A stretch of DNA of 63,149 nucleotides from Poseidonibacter ostreae (GTDB taxonomy: Bacteria; Campylobacterota; Campylobacteria; Campylobacterales; Arcobacteraceae): the NCBI RefSeq assembly GCF_009208075.1, contig NZ_WFKJ01000012.1, forward strand, positions 1 through 63,149, in the 5' to 3' direction. Made by a program: the position numbers and the translations under genes. The notes beneath the pieces are model-generated. The model was not told where the DNA came from. It saw only the letters and a list, made by a program, of their open reading frames with translations, and did no database searches. Each line of letters starts with the position of its first letter. The first letter of the stretch is position 1. This document shows, one piece after another, positions 55,205 through 63,149 of the stretch.

Positions 55205-56596
55205 ATGAAAAACATCTCAATACTAGGAACAAGTTCAGACGCTGGAAAGTCAACTATCACATTTGTAATAGCAAAAATACTACAAGATCTAGGGTATAAA
55301 ATTGCACCGTTTAAAGCACAAAATGTATCAAATAATTCTCACGTATGTGATGATGGAAGTGAAATAGCAATTGCACAGTACTTTCAAAGTGAAGTATTAG
55401 GAGTAGAAACTTCTTATCATTTAAATCCAGTATTGCTTAAGTCTGGTCGTGGAAGTTCAGCTTCTTTAATAGTTGAGGGTAAAGTAGTAGCAAATAAAGA
55501 TGTCTTAGAATACTATAGAGACTTAGATTTACTAAAACCTGCTGTTAAAAGGTGCTATGAATACTTAGATTCAAAATATGATTGCATTGTAAATGAAGGA
55601 GCAGGAAGTCCAGTTGAATTAAACTTAATGGATAAAGACCTTTCTAATATCTTTATAGCAAACGAATACAATACAAAAATTATATTAGTAGCAGATATAG
55701 AAAAGGGTGGAGTATTTGCATCTATATATGGTGTATATCATTTACTTCCAGAAAAGTTAAGAAACAATATCATAGGTGTAGTAGTAAATAAATTTAGAGG
55801 AGATTTATCCCTTTTTGATGAAGGTATTAGAATTATTGAAGAAGATTTTAAAATACCAGTTTTAGGAGTATTACCATATATCCCATTTAACTTAGGTTTT
55901 GAAGATTCAGCTTCTTTAAAAAACTTTGTACAAAATCCTAAAAAGAAAAAACTAGATATTGCAGTTATTTCATATCCATATATGAGTAACTATAATGACA
56001 TAGAACCTTTAATATGTGATGATGAGGTTTTTGTAGAGTTTGTGGATTATAATGTATCACTTGAAAAATTTGATTTAGTAATACTTCCAGGATCAAAACT
56101 TGTTATAAAAGATTTAAAGTGGTTAAAAGAAAATGGACTATTTGAACAAATTAAGAACTACAAAAAAGATATTTGTTGTATTTGTGGTGGATATGAAATG
56201 ATGTTTGAAACTTTAGATGATAAGTACGCATTAGAGAATGATGAAAACTTAATTGAAGAGGGATTTGGAAAAATTCCTGCTAGTATTACTTTTGAAAAGC
56301 AGAAGATACTAGAAAAGAAAACATACGATTTATTTAATACTCAAATAGAAGGTTTTGAAATACATCATGGTATGAGTGAAAAATATCCATTATCATATGA
56401 ATGTAAAAAATTTAAAGGTACATTTGTTCATGGTATCTTTGATAATGATGAGTTTAGAACTTCATATTTTAAAGAGTTGAATTCTTCATATATAGGATAT
56501 AAGTTCGAAGAGTATAAAAGAAATTCTATTAATACTTTTGTTAAAACAATGAAAGATAAACTTGATGTTCAAAGAATCTTAGACGATGTTTTATAG
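55205..56596 (+). CDS. cobQ: Cobyric acid synthase
   Basis: A 463-residue glutamine-dependent amidase that amidates the corrin ring. The P-loop-like start is ILGTSSDAGKSTITF. The C-terminal glutamine amidotransferase domain has a Cys in CCICGGYEMMFE and the EIHHGMSE segment. It overlaps cbiB by 11 nt. It is slightly short, but both domains are complete. Confidence 0.94.
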   Translation: MKNISILGTSSDAGKSTITFVIAKILQDLGYKIAPFKAQNVSNNSHVCDDGSEIAIAQYFQSEVLGVETSYHLNPVLLKSGRGSSASLIVEGKVVANKDVLEYYRDLDLLKPAVKRCYEYLDSKYDCIVNEGAGSPVELNLMDKDLSNIFIANEYNTKIILVADIEKGGVFASIYGVYHLLPEKLRNNIIGVVVNKFRGDLSLFDEGIRIIEEDFKIPVLGVLPYIPFNLGFEDSASLKNFVQNPKKKKLDIAVISYPYMSNYNDIEPLICDDEVFVEFVDYNVSLEKFDLVILPGSKLVIKDLKWLKENGLFEQIKNYKKDICCICGGYEMMFETLDDKYALENDENLIEEGFGKIPASITFEKQKILEKKTYDLFNTQIEGFEIHHGMSEKYPLSYECKKFKGTFVHGIFDNDEFRTSYFKELNSSYIGYKFEEYKRNSINTFVKTMKDKLDVQRILDDVL

Positions 56597-57482
56597 TATT
56601 GCTTTAATAGCTTATATCATTGATAATATCTTTGGTGAGTTTGAGAAACTAAAGTTTAACTCTCCTTTGAAGCATCCTATTATATATATGGGTGATTATA
56701 TTTCATGGTTTCAAAAGAAATTTTATCAAGACTCTATTTTAAGAGGTGCAATACTAGTAGCAACTTTGATTTTTATTGTTTATCTTATCACTTCAGTCCT
56801 AGCTAGTTTTGACAACATTATATTTCAAGGCTTTTTAGCTTCTTTTACCTTAGCAAGTAAAATGTTATATGATAGTGTAAAAGATGTGATATCAAGTGAA
56901 GATTTAAATATAAAAAAAGAAAAAATATCTATGTTAGTAAGCAGAGACACTAGTGATATGAATAATTCAGATATTAATAAAGCAGCAATTGAAACGTATT
57001 CAGAAAACTTGAGTGATGGTGTTATTGCTCCTTTGTTTTATTTATTATGTTTTGGAATAGTTGGAGCTTTTATATATAAAGCTATTAATACTTTAGATTC
57101 TATGGTTGGATATAGAAATCAAAGGTACGAAAAGTTTGGAAAAGTATCTGCAATACTTGATGATATAGTAAATTATATTCCCTCAAGAATAACAGCTGTT
57201 TTAATAGCTTTTCTTTTTATGAGTAAAAAAGCATTATTTGAGTTTTATAAATTTGGGAAAAAACATGAAAGTCCAAATGCTGGATTACCAATATCTGCTA
57301 TGGCTTTAAGTATAGGTCTTAAGCTAGGAGGTCCTACTTCTTATTTTGGAAAGGTTAAATCTAAAGCTTTTTTTGGAATTGGAAAAGAAAACATTGAAAA
57401 TTCTGATGTTTTAAAGACACTTTCGTTAAAGTATCGCTTAGATATATTTATAATAATTGTATTAATTTTAGGAGTACTATGA
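56586..57482 (+). CDS. cbiB: Adenosylcobinamide-phosphate synthase (CbiB/CobD)
   Basis: A 298-residue inner-membrane protein with about four to five hydrophobic segments. Family text is LKHPIIYMGDYISWF, NLSDGVIAPLFY, LDSMVGYRNQRYEKFG and KKHESPNAGLPISAMA. It attaches the aminopropanol part to cobyric acid, the product of its upstream neighbour. The stop overlaps the next gene by 4 nt. Confidence 0.93.
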   Translation: MFYSIALIAYIIDNIFGEFEKLKFNSPLKHPIIYMGDYISWFQKKFYQDSILRGAILVATLIFIVYLITSVLASFDNIIFQGFLASFTLASKMLYDSVKDVISSEDLNIKKEKISMLVSRDTSDMNNSDINKAAIETYSENLSDGVIAPLFYLLCFGIVGAFIYKAINTLDSMVGYRNQRYEKFGKVSAILDDIVNYIPSRITAVLIAFLFMSKKALFEFYKFGKKHESPNAGLPISAMALSIGLKLGGPTSYFGKVKSKAFFGIGKENIENSDVLKTLSLKYRLDIFIIIVLILGVL

Positions 57483-57904
57483 TGACTTATGACGAGTGGT
57501 TTATCCAACAAGGTAACCTTCACGCAAATGTAATGAAAAAATTAGAAGATAAAAGTGTTGATGAGGTAATAGAATATTTCAAGTTTGAAAATATGGTTAA
57601 AAATGAACCAGACTTCTGTCCTTTATATAAAGATAATAAAAAATGCCATGATATGGAAGATTTAAACTGCTACCTTTGTGCCTGTCCAAACTTTAGATTT
57701 AAAACAGAAGGTTTTGAAAAGACTGAAGAAGGAAGAACTTTATTTTCTGTATGTAATATTAAATCAAGAGATGGTTCGCAATATATTGGAGATGATTATA
57801 TTCATCAAAATTGCTCAGGATGTATAGTTCCTCATAGAGCTAAGTATATTAAAAAACATTTCAATCGTTCTTGGTTTGAAGTAATGAAAGATGTAAGAGC
57901 TTAA
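57479..57904 (+). CDS. Cys-rich small protein of the cobalamin operon
   Basis: A 141-residue protein. The pattern CPLYKDNKKC...CYLCACPNF in the middle and CSGCIVPH near the end fit the cysteine-rich small domain seen beside or fused to cobalamin genes in other organisms (PF04071, from memory). It probably binds a metal. Its role may be corrinoid handling, but that is inference from context. Confidence 0.75.
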   Translation: MMTYDEWFIQQGNLHANVMKKLEDKSVDEVIEYFKFENMVKNEPDFCPLYKDNKKCHDMEDLNCYLCACPNFRFKTEGFEKTEEGRTLFSVCNIKSRDGSQYIGDDYIHQNCSGCIVPHRAKYIKKHFNRSWFEVMKDVRA

Positions 57905-57918
57905 GCTTTTACATCTTT
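57887..57918. terminator. 32-bp palindrome across two convergent stop codons
   Basis: The 16-base arms 57887-57902 and 57903-57918 are complementary with one G-U pair and no spacer. It covers the stop codons of the Cys-rich gene and of the opposing kinase gene, which are only 4 bp apart. T-runs are weak. It probably ends or protects both transcripts. Confidence 0.5.
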
Positions 57919-59126
57919 ATGCAAAAGTAGTTTTTCCCATCTTTATAATGATAGGTAAATTTATAACCATGTAAATTTACAATAGTTTTTACAATATATA
58001 ATCCCAATCCAAAGCCATCACTTCTTTTTTCTTCTTGTGAAAAAGCTTCTGTATAATAATCTAAATCATACTTTAAAGGCTCACCTAGTGAACTAATTTC
58101 AATTTGTTCTTTAGATGCATTAATAATTGCTTTGTTATTTGGAGAAAATTTAATTGCATTATCAATTAAGTTTTTAAGAGCAATTGAAAACATTGATACA
58201 TCAACTTCAAATTGAAAACCTTTTATTTTTGAAGCAATATTCTCAGGACTAATCATCATAATCTCTAAAGTTTTAGTATAAATATTAAAAAATGATGTTT
58301 GTTCTTTATACATCATACTATTAGCCGAAGTAAGTTTTTCAACAGTTGCAAGCTCTTTTATAATATCATCCATTCTTTTAAAAGCTCTTTGAAGATTATC
58401 TCTTGTTTGTTCATTCTGTAAAGTTTCAGCAATAAACATTGCTTTGGTAATAGGTGTTTTAAGTTCATGCATCATATTTCTCATAAATAAATCTTTTGAT
58501 TTACTTTGATTATTTATAAGTCTAATAGCTTCATTAAAACTTTTTGCAATAGTTCCTATTTCATCATTACTAATTGCTTTGATTTTTATATCTTTATTTC
58601 CATTAGAAAATTCAATTATTTGTTTATTTAATAGTTTAAGAGGTTTTAATTTTCTTTTTAAAATTGCATATAAGAAGAAGATTGTAATAAGTGAAATAAC
58701 AAAGGCTGAAATAATAATCGCCATACTATAGTTACTATTTCTTATATCTTTAAGCATTAAATTATAGCCATATTGCTGTACATATATATAGTATTGAGCA
58801 TCATATTTATAAACTCTATATGTTCCTAAATAATTCTGTGTAATTGTTAGTTCTTGAGCATTTTTAATGATTTTAAGTTTATCATCTCTATTTTCAAGAG
58901 GTCTTACTTGAAACTTTTTAAATAGGTTTATTAAAGATTCAGCTGTTGGTAAATTTTGGAAAGTACTTAAAAAATTTTCTGCAATAAGTTCATATCTATT
59001 TTGTTGATTAATCTCATGCTTTTGTTTATCAAAACTAATAAATAAAGAAAATGTAATAACTGTAGCTATAAAAGCTAATGAAAATATTATATTAATAAAC
59101 GTAGAAATAGAGATGTTTCTTATCAT
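57909..59126 (-). CDS. Sensor histidine kinase (ArsS/CprS-like)
   Basis: A 405-residue kinase with membrane helices at about 10-32 and 135-157, a short periplasmic sensor, HAMP (to about 205), phosphoacceptor H220 in RNMMHELKTPITKAM, and an ATPase domain with NLIDNAIKFSPN and GFGLGLYIVK. It overlaps the regulator gene by 4 nt and follows it. The layout resembles kinases near htrA in Campylobacter. Confidence 0.92.
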   Translation of the reverse strand: MIRNISISTFINIIFSLAFIATVITFSLFISFDKQKHEINQQNRYELIAENFLSTFQNLPTAESLINLFKKFQVRPLENRDDKLKIIKNAQELTITQNYLGTYRVYKYDAQYYIYVQQYGYNLMLKDIRNSNYSMAIIISAFVISLITIFFLYAILKRKLKPLKLLNKQIIEFSNGNKDIKIKAISNDEIGTIAKSFNEAIRLINNQSKSKDLFMRNMMHELKTPITKAMFIAETLQNEQTRDNLQRAFKRMDDIIKELATVEKLTSANSMMYKEQTSFFNIYTKTLEIMMISPENIASKIKGFQFEVDVSMFSIALKNLIDNAIKFSPNNKAIINASKEQIEISSLGEPLKYDLDYYTEAFSQEEKRSDGFGLGLYIVKTIVNLHGYKFTYHYKDGKNYFCIKM

Positions 59127-59797
59127 ACTAACTGATATCCAATACCTCTAACGGATTTTATATAAGTTTTACTACTATCAATTTTTGATAGTTTTGATCT
59201 AATTCTTGAAACAATTACATCAATATTTTTTAGACTAGAATCATCTTCAATACTATCACTTGCATAGATAAAATCTTCTCTAGCTATTACTCCACCATTT
59301 CTTTTGATAAGTAATTTTAAAATATCATATTCTGCAAGAGTAAGAGTAAGCGAAATTCCTTTAAAAGATATTTGCATATCTTCTTCTTTTACAGTAAAAG
59401 GTGAAGTGTTTTCTTCTTTTTTTATTTCAGGAAGATCTACTCTTTTTAAAATAGTTTTTATTCTAGCTTGAAGTTCTCTTGGATTATAAGGTTTTGGTAA
59501 ATAATCATCTGCACCCCTTTCTAATCCCATTACTTTATCCAAAATATCATCACGAGCTGAACTTATAATAATTGGTATTTCAGATTTTTCCCTGATTTTT
59601 GGAAGTAGTTCTAATCCATCAATCTCAGGTAGCGTTAAATCTAAAATAAGTAATTTAAACTCTTTATTTATACTTAACATTGATAGCCCGTTATATGGGC
59701 TATCAGTATTCGTAACTTCAATATCAAATGATGATAAATAGTCAGTGATTATTTGAGCAAGCTCTAAATCATCTTCGATCATTAGTACTTTTATGAT
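59123..59797 (-). CDS. OmpR-family response regulator with a non-canonical start
   Basis: A receiver plus winged-helix regulator. From the first ATG (59782) it has 219 residues, but begins MIEDD and lacks the first receiver strand. The frame continues upstream as IIKVL, with an AAAGGA ribosome site 6 nt before an ATC (59797) and 9 nt before an ATA (59794). No ATG, GTG or TTG is there. I therefore set the start at 59797 tentatively. Phosphoacceptor is the D of LLILDLTLPEIDG (D48 from the ATG). It follows htrA by a few bases. Confidence 0.85.
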   Translation of the reverse strand: MIKVLMIEDDLELAQIITDYLSSFDIEVTNTDSPYNGLSMLSINKEFKLLILDLTLPEIDGLELLPKIREKSEIPIIISSARDDILDKVMGLERGADDYLPKPYNPRELQARIKTILKRVDLPEIKKEENTSPFTVKEEDMQISFKGISLTLTLAEYDILKLLIKRNGGVIAREDFIYASDSIEDDSSLKNIDVIVSRIRSKLSKIDSSKTYIKSVRGIGYQLV

Positions 59798-59808
59798 GAG
59801 AAATCCTT

Positions 59809-61227
59809 TTATTTTATAACAAATAGAATAGTTTGACCATATCTATTTACATAAACTCTTTTATGTTTATTTTTATATTTTGTTAATGCTGTTTCAACAT
59901 TTTGGAAGTTTTTAATTTCAATTTCTTCAATTTGAATTATAATATCTCCAGCTTGGAAGCCAACTTTTTCTGCCTTACTTTTTGGTTCAACATCTGATAT
60001 TAAAAGACCTTTTGTATCAGGAGCTAATCTAAATTGTTTTTGCATATCTTTTGTAATAGCACTTAATCTAAGACCACCTAAAACTCTTCCACTATTAGAT
60101 TGAATATGAACTAAACTTGTTCTGTTTCCTAAAACTATAGTAAGTTCAATATCTTTCTTATCTCTTTCTACATTAAGTACAATTTTTTGATTTGGTTTAA
60201 ATGATGCAACCATATTTTGTAAAGCTGTTCTATCTTTAATAGGTTTGTTATTAATTGCATAAATTAAATCCCCTCTTTTTACACCATATTTAGATGCCGG
60301 AGTATCAACTGATACATCTAAAACTAAAGCACCTTTTTTATGGTTATAAACTTTTGACATCTCTTTATCTAAATCACTAATAGCAACTCCAAGATATCCA
60401 CGAGTAACTTTTCCATCTGCTACTAGTTTTTGAACAACATCTTTAACCATAGCAACAGGAATAGCAAAACCTATACCATTATTTCCACCACTTTTAGAAA
60501 TAATAGCAGTATTAATTCCAATTAATGCACCACGACTGTCTACTAAGGCACCACCAGAGTTTCCTGGATTTATTGAAGCATCAGTTTGAATATAGTTTTC
60601 ATATCTATTAATTCCAACTTTATTTTTATTAAGTGCTGAAATAATACCTTGTGTTACAGTACTTCCAATTCCAAATGGGTTTCCAATTGCAAAAATAACA
60701 TCTGCAATTTCTAGCTCTTTTGAATGTCCAAATTTAATAGGTTTTAGTTTTGTTGATTCAATTTTAATTACAGCTAAATCACTATCTGAATCTTTACCAA
60801 TTAATTTTGCATTAAATTCAGCTGGATCATTTCCAATTGTTACTGTAATTTCATCTGCGTTTTCAATAACATGATTATTAGTAACTATATATCCATTTTC
60901 AGAGACAATAACTCCTGAACCCAAAGATCTTTGTACTTTATTTTGTTTAAATTGATTACCAAATTGATCTCCAAAAAATCTTTTGAAGAATGGATCATTA
61001 AACATTTGTAATGGAAGGTTTTCCATTGATGAATCTACATGTCTTTTTGTAGAGATATTTACAACAGAGTTTAATGATTGTTTGATAGCAGCATTAAAAG
61101 ATAAAATTTGATTGTTTGTATTTGGGGCTACTCTCTCTGGATTTTTGTCCATTATATTAAAATTTATTGATTCAGCAAATAATTGAGTTGCAATTAAAGT
61201 TGAGGCAAATAAAAGTTTTTTCTTCAC
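59809..61227 (-). CDS. htrA: HtrA/DegP-type periplasmic serine protease
   Basis: A 472-residue protease-chaperone with a signal peptide (about 1-18). The triad is H119 (TNNHVI), D150 (DSDLAVI) and S224 (NPGNSGGAL). Two PDZ domains follow (about 265-365 and 380-470). It degrades or refolds damaged envelope proteins. It lies directly upstream of the OmpR-type regulator and its kinase, which may sense envelope stress. Confidence 0.95.
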   Translation of the reverse strand: MKKKLLFASTLIATQLFAESINFNIMDKNPERVAPNTNNQILSFNAAIKQSLNSVVNISTKRHVDSSMENLPLQMFNDPFFKRFFGDQFGNQFKQNKVQRSLGSGVIVSENGYIVTNNHVIENADEITVTIGNDPAEFNAKLIGKDSDSDLAVIKIESTKLKPIKFGHSKELEIADVIFAIGNPFGIGSTVTQGIISALNKNKVGINRYENYIQTDASINPGNSGGALVDSRGALIGINTAIISKSGGNNGIGFAIPVAMVKDVVQKLVADGKVTRGYLGVAISDLDKEMSKVYNHKKGALVLDVSVDTPASKYGVKRGDLIYAINNKPIKDRTALQNMVASFKPNQKIVLNVERDKKDIELTIVLGNRTSLVHIQSNSGRVLGGLRLSAITKDMQKQFRLAPDTKGLLISDVEPKSKAEKVGFQAGDIIIQIEEIEIKNFQNVETALTKYKNKHKRVYVNRYGQTILFVIK

Positions 61228-61269
61228 AATATGTCCTTTTTAGTTTTTTGATTAAATTATTGTAAAGTA

Positions 61270-61307
61270 AAAGCGTAAACTATTTTTCAATCAATAGTTA
61301 ACGCTTT
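61270..61307 (-). terminator. Hairpin after ilvD
   Basis: Arms 61270-61283 and 61294-61307 pair along 14 bp with one A-A mismatch. It lies in the ilvD-htrA gap and may end the ilvD transcript; the T-tract behind it is weak. Confidence 0.4.
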
Positions 61308-61317
61308 ATTAATAAAA

Positions 61318-63006
61318 TTATAAGTCAGTTTTTAGCATAGCTCCATTACTTGCATTTGTAACTAATGATCTATATTGTCCTAACCAGCTTGAAGTAAGAG
61401 GCTTTTTAAGAGGTTTGAAGTTCTCTTTTCTTTTTGCAATCTCTTCATCACTTAAATCTACTGATAAAAGATATGCATCAACATCAATATTAATAATATC
61501 TCCATCTTCTAATAATCCAATCATTCCACCCTCAGCAGCTTCAGGACTTACGTGACCAATTGAAGCACCTCTTGTAGCACCACTAAATCTACCATCAGTA
61601 ATTAATGCAACAGTATCACCTAAACCCATTCCCATAATAAGTGAAGTAGGGGCTAACATTTCTTGCATACCAGGACCACCTTTAGGACCTTCATATCTAA
61701 TAACTACAACATCACCATGAGTTACTTTTTTACCAATAATTCCTGCAATTGCTTCAGCTTGACCATCAAAACATACAGCTTTTCCAGTAAGTTTTCTAGC
61801 TCCTGTAATTCCTGCAGTTTTAATAACAGCACCTTCTTCGGCTAAATTACCATATAAAATAGCTAAACCACCAACATCAGAATAAGGATTGTCAATTGTA
61901 TGAATAATATTAGTATCTTTAATATAAGCATCAGAAATTTTTTCTAAAGTAGATTCACCCGTAATTGTTAAATTATCAAGTAAAATATCATCACCACGTT
62001 TAGTCATCTCTTTCATAACTGCATTAACTCCACCAGCTTTGTTAATATCTTCCATGTGAACAGTTGATAAAGATGGAGAAATCTTAGCAATATGAGAAAC
62101 TCTTTTAGAAATCTTATTGATATCTTCTAAGTTAAAATCAACTTTTGCTTCTCTTGCAATTGCTAACATATGTAATACAGTATTAGAAGAACCACCCATT
62201 GCCATATCAACAGCAAAAGCATTTCTAACAGCATTTTCATTTAGAATATTTCTTAATAAGAATTTTTCTCTTGATTGTTTATCTAAAGCAATTTCACAAA
62301 TTCTTTTAGCTGCTTGTCTATATAATACTTCTCTCTCAGGAGTTAAAGCTAAGATAGTTCCATTTCCAGGAAGTGCAATACCCATAGCTTCCATTAGAGT
62401 ATTCATTGAGTTTGCTGTAAACATTCCAGAACATGAACCACCACTTGGACATGCATTACACTCAATATCATGTAACTCTTCATCTGTAATCTCACCAGCT
62501 TCATGTTTACCAACAGCTTCAAAAGCAGTTGCTAAATCAATAGGCGTACCATCTTGAGTATGCCCTTTTTGCATTGGTCCACCAGATACAAAAATAGTAG
62601 GAACATTAACTCTTAATGCACCCATAATCATACCTGGTACAATTTTATCACAGTTTGGAATAGCAATCATTGCATCTAATTTATGTGCATTCATTACTGT
62701 TTCAATTGAACTTGCAATTAATTCTCTTGATGGTAATGAAAATAACATACCATCATGACCCATTGCAATACCATCATCAACACCAATAGTATTAAATTCA
62801 AATGGAACACAACCATTCTTTTTAATTTCATCTTTTATAATTTCACCAACTTTATTTAAAAAGAAGTGTCCAGGAATTAATTCAATAAAAGAGTTTGCAA
62901 CTCCAATAAATGGTTTTTCAAAATCATCATCTTTTAATCCTGTAGCTCTTAATAACGATCTATGCGGCGCTCTATCAAAGCCTTTCTTTACTTCATCACT
63001 TCTCAA
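61318..63006 (-). CDS. ilvD: Dihydroxy-acid dehydratase
   Basis: A 562-residue Fe-S dehydratase of branched-chain amino acid synthesis. Cluster cysteines lie in PNCDKIVPG and [14 protein letters not shown]. The TTG at 63006 gives the conserved start [20 protein letters not shown] and has AAAGGA 6 nt before it; an ATG 18 nt earlier would put that ribosome site inside the gene. The length is normal for the short bacterial form. Confidence 0.93.
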   Translation of the reverse strand: MRSDEVKKGFDRAPHRSLLRATGLKDDDFEKPFIGVANSFIELIPGHFFLNKVGEIIKDEIKKNGCVPFEFNTIGVDDGIAMGHDGMLFSLPSRELIASSIETVMNAHKLDAMIAIPNCDKIVPGMIMGALRVNVPTIFVSGGPMQKGHTQDGTPIDLATAFEAVGKHEAGEITDEELHDIECNACPSGGSCSGMFTANSMNTLMEAMGIALPGNGTILALTPEREVLYRQAAKRICEIALDKQSREKFLLRNILNENAVRNAFAVDMAMGGSSNTVLHMLAIAREAKVDFNLEDINKISKRVSHIAKISPSLSTVHMEDINKAGGVNAVMKEMTKRGDDILLDNLTITGESTLEKISDAYIKDTNIIHTIDNPYSDVGGLAILYGNLAEEGAVIKTAGITGARKLTGKAVCFDGQAEAIAGIIGKKVTHGDVVVIRYEGPKGGPGMQEMLAPTSLIMGMGLGDTVALITDGRFSGATRGASIGHVSPEAAEGGMIGLLEDGDIINIDVDAYLLSVDLSDEEIAKRKENFKPLKKPLTSSWLGQYRSLVTNASNGAMLKTDL

Positions 63007-63119
63007 TTTTAATCCTTTAAACATATATATAATTTATATCTAGATTATACTTTTTATTAATTTTAACTCTTATTAAAATTAGATAAAAGTATAAAATTCA
63101 ATATTTGTTCTAAAAATAC

Positions 63120-63148
63120 TTGACAAAGAACAATTAATCTATTATAAT
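63120..63148 (+). promoter_or_regulatory. Consensus promoter at the right window edge
   Basis: TTGACA (63120-63125), a 17-bp spacer and TATAAT (63143-63148). It points out of the window to an unseen gene, divergent from ilvD. Confidence 0.75.
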
Positions 63149-63149
63149 T

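Overview
The window is AT-rich DNA from a member of the Campylobacterota, most likely an Arcobacter relative (Arcobacteraceae). This rests on gene content and style: a short HrcA of about 263 residues, an OprD-like porin, a TIGR00303-type CobT, AT-rich codon use, frequent TTG starts and tight operons. It is inference; no 16S rRNA gene is present. No rRNA, tRNA or CRISPR array was recognised.

Region 1 (1-17.5 kb) is a complete aerobic phenol catabolic cluster. A truncated sensor histidine kinase on the minus strand faces the six-gene phenol hydroxylase operon dmpKLMNOP. Next comes a second transcription unit: ferredoxin dmpQ, catechol 2,3-dioxygenase dmpB, a GlcG/HbpS-like gene, dmpC, dmpE, dmpF, dmpG, dmpH, dmpI, a luciferase-like monooxygenase gene and dmpD. 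Phenol would go to catechol, then 2-hydroxymuconic semialdehyde, and by the hydrolytic or dehydrogenase branch to pyruvate and acetyl-CoA. The unit ends with four genes not expected in a classical dmp operon: a ThiS-like sulfur-carrier fold with an unusual AAG tail, an AEC permease, a TSUP (TauE/SafE) permease and an SRPBCC protein. A convergent porin gene (17.5-18.7 kb) appears to belong to the same regulon. All three promoters carry two GCGA boxes exactly 11 bp apart, ending exactly 11 nt before a -10-like hexamer. This is the layout of PhoB/OmpR-type class II activation, and it suggests two-component control of the cluster instead of the usual sigma54 regulator DmpR/XylR.

Region 2 (18.8-20.2 kb) is a scar: a remnant of a small HTH protein like those of tyrosine-recombinase elements, a cluster of TGGAAC repeats, and a flagellin gene that has lost its C-terminal third. 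It may be one boundary of a catabolic island.

Region 3 (20.2-34.2 kb) is housekeeping: trmA, a Suv3-like helicase, an ankyrin protein, glmU, coaBC, uppS, prepilin peptidase, an LptF/G permease, truA, and a PAS histidine kinase with its OmpR-type regulator.

Region 4 (34.2-41.4 kb) holds a TAXI-TRAP transporter with intercistronic hairpins, then hrcA-grpE-dnaK behind a consensus promoter and a CIRCE operator.

Region 5 (41.1-48.9 kb) holds mltA, psd, a GGDEF/EAL protein, small unknown proteins, two tail-to-tail rhodaneses (one lacking the catalytic Cys) and dsbD.

Region 6 (48.9-57.9 kb) carries the late cobalamin pathway in two operons (cobT-marC-cobU-cobS-cobC-transglutaminase-like, and cobQ-cbiB-Cys-rich), separated by an opposing diguanylate cyclase gene.

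Region 7 (57.9-63.1 kb, minus strand) encodes an HtrA protease, an OmpR-type regulator that seems to use a non-canonical start codon, its kinase, and ilvD. A consensus promoter at the right edge points out of the window.
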